Source: Chloroflexota bacterium
Lineage (GTDB): Bacteria > Chloroflexota > Dehalococcoidia > Tepidiformales > Tepidiformaceae
Length of the DNA stretch: 9,697 nt
Assembly (NCBI GenBank): GCA_021823905.1
Contig: JAKALX010000115.1
Coordinates: 1 to 9,697, forward strand
Reading direction: 5' to 3'
Below are positions 4,689 to 9,697 of this stretch, piece after piece. Under the pieces are notes generated by a model. That model worked only from the letters and a program-made list of their open reading frames with translations, was not told where the DNA came from and searched no databases. The position numbers and the translations under genes were made by a program. Numbering within the stretch: position 1 is the first letter of the stretch; each line of letters starts with the position of its first letter.

Positions 4689-7550
4689 ATGCGGCCCATG
4701 CAAGCGACAACGAAGAGCCAGCAGGTCTACACCGGCACGAAGGACCTCTATCGGAAGAAGTGGACGTGGGACTCCGTCTTCTGGGGCACGCATTGCGTCG
4801 ACTGCTATCCCGGTAACTGCCCGATGCGCGTCTACGTCAAGGACGGCCTTGTCTTCCGCGAGGAGCAGTCGGGCACGTTCGGGACGATCGAAGAAGGCGT
4901 GCCGGACTTCAACCCGATGGGCTGCCAGAAGGGCGCGTCGTGGAGCCAGTCGCTCTACGGGCCCGACCGCATCCTGTATCCACTGAAGCGGGTTGGCGAG
5001 CGTGGTGAGGGTAAATGGAACCGCGTGAGCTGGGACGACGCGCTCACGGACATCGCCGACCGGATGATCGACGCGATCCAGGAGCAGGGCCCGCAGAGCA
5101 TCGTTCACGAAGGCACGCCGGAGATGGCCACGGTCATCCCGACCAACAAGTTCTTCAGCGTCATCGGCGGCCACGGGCTCGACCTGAACGGCTCGATCAA
5201 CGACTTCTCGATCGGCCTCTACGAGACGTTCGGGCGGTTCAGCCCGGTTTCTTCCGCCGACGACTGGTTCAACTCGGAGATCGTGCTCATCTGGCACATG
5301 AACCCGGTCTACACGCGCATCCCGTTCTACCACTTCATCGCGGAGGCGCGGTACAACGGCGCCGAAGTCATCAACATCTCGCCCGACGTGAACCCGTCAC
5401 ACCTGCACGCCGACGTCCAGGTGTCGATCAACGGCGCGTCGGACCCGGCGTTCGGCCTGGCAATGGTCCAGGTCATGTTCGAAGAGAACCTGGCCCACTG
5501 GAAGTTCATCAAGGAGCAGACGGACCTCGGCTTCCTCGTTCGCACCGACAACTGGCACTACCTCCGTCAGACGGATGTGGAGGCGAAGGGCCGTGAGGAT
5601 CAGATGTACCAGTGGGTCCCTGGCACGGGCCTGAAGCTGGCCGACCGTGGCAACATCTTCCTCAACGGCACGGAAATCGCCCTCGAGGGAAGCTACGAGG
5701 TCAAGCTGGCGAACGGCTCGACGGTCACCGTGCGCCCGGCCTGCGACATCCTGCGCCAGCAGCTCAACGAGCGCTTCACGCCCGAGAAGCAGCAGGCGAT
5801 CACGGGCGTCCACCCGGACACCGTCCGGATGATCGCGCGCAAGGTCGCGACGAAGCGTACGAACATCATGCTTGGCTACAACGCCTGCAAGTTCTATCAC
5901 GGCGACCTGATGGAACGCGCCCAGGCGCTTCTCCTCGCCGTCAGCGGCAACTGGGGAAAGAAGGGCACGGGCATCCGCTGCTGGGCTTCTGGCATGCACG
6001 ACGGCGCGTTCATCGCCGTCAACAAGCCGGGCCCGGGCGCGGCGAACACCGAGATTGTCCTCTCCGGCCGCGACGCGATGATCGCCGCGATGAAGGCAAC
6101 AGACCCAACGATGACCACCGAGATCGCCGTCAAGAAGATGGGCCAGATCTCGGCGATGACCCAGCGCAGCCGCTTCCGCCCCGGCCGCACCGGCGACGGA
6201 GACAGCGGCACCGGGTTCATGATGGACGGCACCTCCTCACCGCCGGCGTTCTGGTGGTACTGGCAGGCCGGCTACAAGGAGCGCTGGGAGCACGAAGGCT
6301 GGGGCGACACCTCGCTGCCGCGCACCTTCAAGGAGTACTTCGACGAGGCGATCACCAAGGGCTGGTGGCAGGGCATGGACCACCCCCGCCCGGAAGAAGA
6401 GCCCCGCGTCCTCATCGAGTGCGGCGGGAACATGCTGCGGCGCACGCGCGGAGGCAAGACGGCGCTCCTGCCGACGCTCTGGCCAAAGCTGAGCACGATC
6501 GTCAGCATCGACTTCCGCATGAGCCAGACCGGCCTCTACAGCGACTACGTCCTCCCGGCCGCTCAGCACTATGAGAAGATCGGCTTCCACATCCCGACGC
6601 CGCACCTGCTGAACCTGACGTTCAGCGACAAAGCGGCGGAACCCGCCGGCGAAGCCCGCAACGAATTCCAGATCTACTACGCCCTCACGAGGAAGATCGC
6701 CGAGCGCGCCGAAGCGCGTGGTCTCGTCGAGTACACCGACTCGAAGGGCGAGCAGCGCCAGTTCGCGAACCTGCCGGACGCTTACTCGATGAAGGGGTTC
6801 CTCCTTGACGAGGAGCGGCTCGCCGACGAGCAGATCCGCGACTCGGCGCTGGCGGGGACGCTGCCGATGGGCACAAACCTGCGGACGATGCGGGAGAAAG
6901 GCCACGTTCGCTTCATCGACTGGGGCCTCTCGCCCATGGCGCTCGCCCAGGCCTCGCCGATCAAGCCAAACGAGACGCACGTGCCGTTCCGCGACCACAC
7001 GGAGCGCGGCCATCCGTTCCCGACGTATTCGCGCCGGGCGCAGTTCTACATTGACCACGACTGGTTCATCGAAGCGAACGAAGCCCTGCCGACGTACAAG
7101 CCGAATCCCAAGTTCGGTGGCAATTACCCGCTGGGCATGACCTCCGGTCACAACCGCTGGAGCATCCACACGATGAACCAGGGCAACTGGGTCATCCTTG
7201 GGACGCACCGCGGCGAGCCGGACGTCGTCGTCAATCCCGATGACGCCGCCGCCCGCGGCGTGAAGGACGGGGAGCTCATCCGCGTCTACAACGACGTGAG
7301 CTCGTTCAAGGTCAGGGCCCGCATCTCACCAACCGTGAAGCCGGGGCAGATCGTCTCGTACAACGGCTGGGCCGGGTTCCAGTACGACGACTGGAGCGGG
7401 GCGAACGAGATCGAGCCGGGAATGGTGAAGTGGATCGGCTTCGCCGGTGGCTATGGGCACCTGAGCCACCTCGGCGCGGAATGGCAGCCAGTGCCTGCCG
7501 ATCGCTGGGTGCCATGTGATTTCGAGAAGGTAAGCGAGGTTCAGGCATGA
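4689..7550 (+). CDS. Type II DMSO-reductase-family molybdenum subunit (EbdA/DdhA/SerA-like)
   Basis: Catalytic subunit with bis-molybdopterin guanine dinucleotide and an FS0 Fe-S cluster; 953 residues from this ATG. The length fits EbdA, DdhA and SerA (about 900-980), not NarG (about 1,240). Seen: His35-Cys36-x2-Cys39-x4-Cys44-x34-Cys79 for FS0; GSINDFSIGLYETFG, where Asp172 fits the Asp ligand of Mo in type II enzymes; DDWFNSEIVLIWHMNP; and a C-terminal cofactor domain with SGHNRWSIHTMNQG and NGWAGFQYDDW. There is no twin-arginine signal: the frame is closed by TAA at 4635-4637, so none can be hidden upstream. TTG 4668 and ATG 4698 are other possible starts; none has a good ribosome binding site. 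The gene overlaps the gamma-subunit gene by four bases. It may oxidise a hydrocarbon or sulfide, or reduce an oxyanion; the substrate is unknown. Confidence 0.93.
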   Translation: MRPMQATTKSQQVYTGTKDLYRKKWTWDSVFWGTHCVDCYPGNCPMRVYVKDGLVFREEQSGTFGTIEEGVPDFNPMGCQKGASWSQSLYGPDRILYPLKRVGERGEGKWNRVSWDDALTDIADRMIDAIQEQGPQSIVHEGTPEMATVIPTNKFFSVIGGHGLDLNGSINDFSIGLYETFGRFSPVSSADDWFNSEIVLIWHMNPVYTRIPFYHFIAEARYNGAEVINISPDVNPSHLHADVQVSINGASDPAFGLAMVQVMFEENLAHWKFIKEQTDLGFLVRTDNWHYLRQTDVEAKGREDQMYQWVPGTGLKLADRGNIFLNGTEIALEGSYEVKLANGSTVTVRPACDILRQQLNERFTPEKQQAITGVHPDTVRMIARKVATKRTNIMLGYNACKFYHGDLMERAQALLLAVSGNWGKKGTGIRCWASGMHDGAFIAVNKPGPGAANTEIVLSGRDAMIAAMKATDPTMTTEIAVKKMGQISAMTQRSRFRPGRTGDGDSGTGFMMDGTSSPPAFWWYWQAGYKERWEHEGWGDTSLPRTFKEYFDEAITKGWWQGMDHPRPEEEPRVLIECGGNMLRRTRGGKTALLPTLWPKLSTIVSIDFRMSQTGLYSDYVLPAAQHYEKIGFHIPTPHLLNLTFSDKAAEPAGEARNEFQIYYALTRKIAERAEARGLVEYTDSKGEQRQFANLPDAYSMKGFLLDEERLADEQIRDSALAGTLPMGTNLRTMREKGHVRFIDWGLSPMALAQASPIKPNETHVPFRDHTERGHPFPTYSRRAQFYIDHDWFIEANEALPTYKPNPKFGGNYPLGMTSGHNRWSIHTMNQGNWVILGTHRGEPDVVVNPDDAAARGVKDGELIRVYNDVSSFKVRARISPTVKPGQIVSYNGWAGFQYDDWSGANEIEPGMVKWIGFAGGYGHLSHLGAEWQPVPADRWVPCDFEKVSEVQA

Positions 7551-8143
7551 AAGTCTCGACGATGAAAGGCGGGGCGGCGGATCTTGCCAGCCCCGGGTCG
7601 GCGGCGTGGAATTCCGTAGTCGGCGAGTCGGTATCGCTGGGCGCGATCCCGGCGGCGGCGCAGCCGACGGCGTACATCCGTGAGGCATGGGCGAAGCGTG
7701 CCTACGCTTCCACGTCCTCTGCCAAGGTGGCCGCGGTCTCGGACGGCGACCGACTGTATGTGCGGATCGAATGGCCAGACGACGCGAAGGCAAACGGGGA
7801 GTTCCCGGACGGGGCCGGGGTCGTCTTCCCTGGAGCCGCGAACAGTGCGGTGGAGACCCTGGGCAGCGCGAGCGCGCCGGTCGGGCTCTGGTGCTGGCAG
7901 GCGGGGCGGGACGAGGCGCTGGACATCGAGTCGCGCGGTCCCGGGGTGTTCCGCAGGCAGGCTGGGGACGGAGTCAAGGCGGCGGCGGCGCTTGCCGGCG
8001 GGAAGTGGACGGTAGTGCTCTCGGGACCGGCGGCGGCGGCGAAAGGCGGGAAGCTTGGGGTGGTGGTGTGGAACGGGTCGAACGAAGAGCGCGCCGGGCT
8101 GGGTGCGGTGAGCAAGTCATGGCTCGGGCTCGAGCAGGCGTAA
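7547..8143 (+). CDS. Gamma subunit, ethylbenzene-dehydrogenase-type haem-binding family
   Basis: A 198-residue protein matching the haem-b gamma subunit (EbdC/DdhC/SerC) that takes electrons to or from the Fe-S subunit. Seen: early segment AAWNSVVGESVSLGAIP; beta-sandwich strands with GDRLYVRIEWPD (67-78); FPDGAGVVFPG (86-96); APVGLWCWQAG (110-120); and WNGSNEERAGLGAVSKSW (175-192), all in the order of the family. The only Met residues are 1 and 6. EbdC uses Met and Lys as haem ligands; by recalled pattern, those places hold Leu105 and a Gly or Leu near 184-186 here, so haem binding is uncertain. No signal peptide is present, and an upstream stop at 7517 excludes a hidden one. ATGA overlap with the molybdenum subunit shows tight coupling. 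The family call is by pattern, the order between alpha and beta unusual. Confidence 0.75.
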   Translation: MKVSTMKGGAADLASPGSAAWNSVVGESVSLGAIPAAAQPTAYIREAWAKRAYASTSSAKVAAVSDGDRLYVRIEWPDDAKANGEFPDGAGVVFPGAANSAVETLGSASAPVGLWCWQAGRDEALDIESRGPGVFRRQAGDGVKAAAALAGGKWTVVLSGPAAAAKGGKLGVVVWNGSNEERAGLGAVSKSWLGLEQA

Positions 8144-8148
8144 GGAGG
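8142..8148 (+). promoter_or_regulatory. Ribosome binding site of the Fe-S subunit
   Basis: AAGGAGG, overlapping the gamma-subunit stop and eight bases before the ATG at 8157. It fixes the start. Confidence 0.8.
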
Positions 8149-8156
8149 GGGATGAG

Positions 8157-9197
8157 ATGACAGAGACAGCAGCGCACCAGATAGCGTGGGTATACGACCT
8201 GAACAAGTGCATCGGCTGCCAGACGTGCTCGGTGGCGTGCAAGGTGTTGTGGACGCGGGACGAAGGGGAGAAGCACGAGTGGTGGTGCTCGGTGAACACG
8301 CAGCCCGGTCTTGGCACGCCGAAGGGCTGGGAGACGATGGGCGGCGGCGCGGACCCGGAGACGGGGGCGCCGAAGGTAGGGCATCAGCCGACGCGGGAGG
8401 AGTTTGGGGGCGGCTTCGACTTCAACTACTACGAGGTGTTCTACGGCGGGACGGCGGGGAAGGCGCACCTGGAGCCGCAGGGGTCGCGGGAGAATCGCTG
8501 GGCGATGAACTGGGACGAGGACCAGGGGGCGGGGGAGTGGCCGAACTCGTACTACTTCTACCTGCCGCGGATGTGCAACCACTGCACGAACCCGGTGTGC
8601 GTGCAGGCGTGCGCGACGGGGGCGTTGAGCAAGCGGGAGGACGGGCTGGTGTTGCGGGACGAGGACGCGTGCCTGGGGGACCGCTTCTGCATGGAGGCGT
8701 GTCCGTACAAGAAGATCTACTTCAACTACGAGCGGCATGTGGCGCAGCAGTGCATCGGCTGTTTTCCGCGGATCGAGGCGGGGGTGGCGCCGGCGTGCGT
8801 GCGGCAGTGTCCTGGGCGGGCGGTGTTCGTTGGCTGGCTGGAGGACGAGACGAGTGCGGTAAGCCGGCTGGTGAACGAGTGGAAGGTGGCGTTGCCGCTG
8901 CACGGGGAGGCGGGGACGAAGCCGAACGTGTACTACGTGCCGCCGCTCAGTCCGTACCGGTTGAAGGAAGACATGAGCATCGACTACGAGCAGCCGCGGA
9001 TCCCGCCGGAGTACCTGGAGTCGCTGTTTGGGCCGGAAGTGCATGGTGCTTTGGCGACGGTGAAGGGGGAGATGGAGAAGGTGCGGGAGGGAGGTTCGAG
9101 TGAGCTGATGAAGACGTTGATTGCGTACAAGTGGCAGGAGCTCTTGGGGCCGTTTACGCGGGACCCGGTGGAGCTGACGCCGAGCGCCGCCGGGTAG
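8157..9197 (+). CDS. Four-cluster Fe-S subunit (NarH/EbdB/DdhB-like)
   Basis: A 346-residue electron-transfer subunit. The four Cys groups are: 18/21/24/28 (CIGCQTCSVAC); 140/143/148/152 (CNHCTNPVCVQAC); 172/178/182 with Asp175 in the second position (CLGDRFCMEAC); and 199/202/214/218 (CIGC then CVRQC). Around them are the NarH-type landmarks VYDLN, VNTQPG, CPYKKIYFNY and PRIEAG. In NarH the Asp175 position is Trp and the cluster is [3Fe-4S]; here C-x2-D-x2-C is like the Asp-ligated ferredoxin of Pyrococcus furiosus. No signal peptide, matching the other subunits. It is thirteen bases after the gamma gene. Codons ending in G dominate, unlike the C-rich third positions of the molybdenum subunit gene. 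Confidence 0.95.
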   Translation: MTETAAHQIAWVYDLNKCIGCQTCSVACKVLWTRDEGEKHEWWCSVNTQPGLGTPKGWETMGGGADPETGAPKVGHQPTREEFGGGFDFNYYEVFYGGTAGKAHLEPQGSRENRWAMNWDEDQGAGEWPNSYYFYLPRMCNHCTNPVCVQACATGALSKREDGLVLRDEDACLGDRFCMEACPYKKIYFNYERHVAQQCIGCFPRIEAGVAPACVRQCPGRAVFVGWLEDETSAVSRLVNEWKVALPLHGEAGTKPNVYYVPPLSPYRLKEDMSIDYEQPRIPPEYLESLFGPEVHGALATVKGEMEKVREGGSSELMKTLIAYKWQELLGPFTRDPVELTPSAAG

Positions 9198-9238
9198 CCG
9201 CGGCCCACCGTGGCCGCACGACGCGGAGCCAGTTTGGT

Positions 9239-9247
9239 AAGGAGGGA
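9239..9247 (+). promoter_or_regulatory. Ribosome binding site of the chaperone
   Basis: An AAGGAGGGA run about five bases before the ATG at 9253, after a 55-base gap from the Fe-S subunit stop. It supports co-transcription with separate strong initiation. Confidence 0.75.
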
Positions 9248-9252
9248 GAGCC

Positions 9253-9697
9253 ATGTTTGTCTACTCGTTGGCAGGGCTCAAGGTCGATGGGGAAGCGACG
9301 GAGGAGGTGGAGATTGCGGACAGCCCGATCACGGCGCGTCTTGGTGTGTACCAGGAGCTGGCGCGGTTGTTTGGGGGAGCGGACCGGGACAGTTACGAGG
9401 CGGCGGTGGAGGGGAGCTGGCCCGGGCGGCTGGCGAAGGACGCGAAGCTCTTGCCGTACGCGTTCGACTACGGCGCGGCGTCGGTCGACGCATCGGTGAG
9501 TGCGGAGGAGTTTCAGGCGGAGTACCTGCGGCTGTTCGAGGTTGGAGGTATCGGTGGGCCGCCGGCCCCGCTGTTTGGCGGGTGCTACGGCGGTGGGGAC
9601 CGGATGAAGAAGATGGAGGACGTGGTGCGGTTCTACGAGTACTTCGGGCTGCACGCGTCGGCGGAGGACCCGCGGCCTCCGGACCATCTGTCGACGG
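9253..9697 (+). CDS. TorD/NarJ-like molybdoenzyme chaperone, cut by the window end
   Basis: Assembly chaperone (delta, not part of the mature enzyme) expected to hold the molybdenum subunit until cofactor insertion. 148 codons are visible without a stop, so the 3' end is outside. Seen: an N-terminal helix ARLGVYQELARLFGG; FQAEYLRLFEVGGIGGPPAP, the landmark of DdhD/EbdD/SerD-type chaperones; PLFGGCYGG; MEDVVRFYEYFGLH; and RPPDHLST at the edge, matching the PPDHL motif of the TorD/DmsD/NarJ superfamily. Its presence completes the usual four-gene set. Because the molybdenum subunit has no Tat signal, the chaperone would act like NarJ on a cytoplasmic client, not as a Tat proofreader. G-ending codons and GGG glycine are frequent, as in the gene before it. 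Confidence 0.9.
   Translation, partial: MFVYSLAGLKVDGEATEEVEIADSPITARLGVYQELARLFGGADRDSYEAAVEGSWPGRLAKDAKLLPYAFDYGAASVDASVSAEEFQAEYLRLFEVGGIGGPPAPLFGGCYGGGDRMKKMEDVVRFYEYFGLHASAEDPRPPDHLST

Noticed and set aside
7974..9254. 426-codon open frame on the minus strand across the Fe-S subunit
   Set aside because: Composition dominated by Arg, Pro, Leu and His, reflecting the G-ending codons of the opposite gene; the + strand has four intact Cys clusters.
4689..9697. Annotation as respiratory nitrate reductase NarGHJI
   Set aside because: The alpha subunit is about 300 residues shorter than NarG, a gamma subunit of the ethylbenzene-dehydrogenase type follows it, and no NarI-type membrane cytochrome gene is seen in the window.

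Overview
The window is GC-rich, densely coded bacterial DNA with AGGAGG-type ribosome binding sites, ATG, GTG and probable non-ATG starts, and short or overlapping gene junctions. No rRNA, tRNA, CRISPR array or insertion sequence was seen. The mix of acyl-CoA catabolism and a respiratory-type molybdoenzyme suits a metabolically versatile GC-rich bacterium (Chloroflexota or Actinomycetota are guesses). Nothing in the sequence fixes the phylum.

Left part (1-3080): an acyl-CoA dehydrogenase whose 5' end lies outside the window, a MaoC-fold enoyl-CoA hydratase and a CitE/malyl-CoA-lyase-like C-C lyase, all on the + strand. Together they would dehydrogenate an acyl-CoA, hydrate the enoyl-CoA and cleave the hydroxyacyl-CoA. 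This resembles the fadE19-maoC-citE run of Mycobacterium tuberculosis (Rv2500c-Rv2498c), linked to leucine and itaconate breakdown. A RelE/ParE-type toxin and Phd/YefM-type antitoxin pair lies on the opposite strand between the dehydrogenase and the hydratase.

Middle (3081-4688): a 547-base gap holds a GC-rich terminator-like hairpin, a doubtful pair of tiny coupled ORFs, an FNR-like palindrome and a good sigma70-like promoter. Next comes a CRP/FNR-family regulator with an unusual N-terminal extension and a C-terminal three-cysteine motif that may hold an Fe-S cluster. A second palindrome with the same TGA-N6-TCA geometry lies just before the next operon.

Right part (4689-9697): a four-gene operon for a type II DMSO-reductase-family complex in the order molybdenum subunit, haem-type gamma subunit, four-cluster Fe-S subunit, TorD/NarJ-like chaperone (cut by the window end). 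Its relatives are ethylbenzene dehydrogenase, dimethylsulfide dehydrogenase, and selenate, chlorate and nitrate reductases. Unlike the exported members, no subunit has a Tat or Sec signal, and reading frames upstream leave no room for one in the molybdenum and gamma subunits. The Fe-S subunit has Asp where NarH has Trp, and the gamma subunit lacks internal Met. The simplest model is a cytoplasmic oxidoreductase of unknown substrate, controlled by the adjacent redox- or oxygen-responsive regulator.
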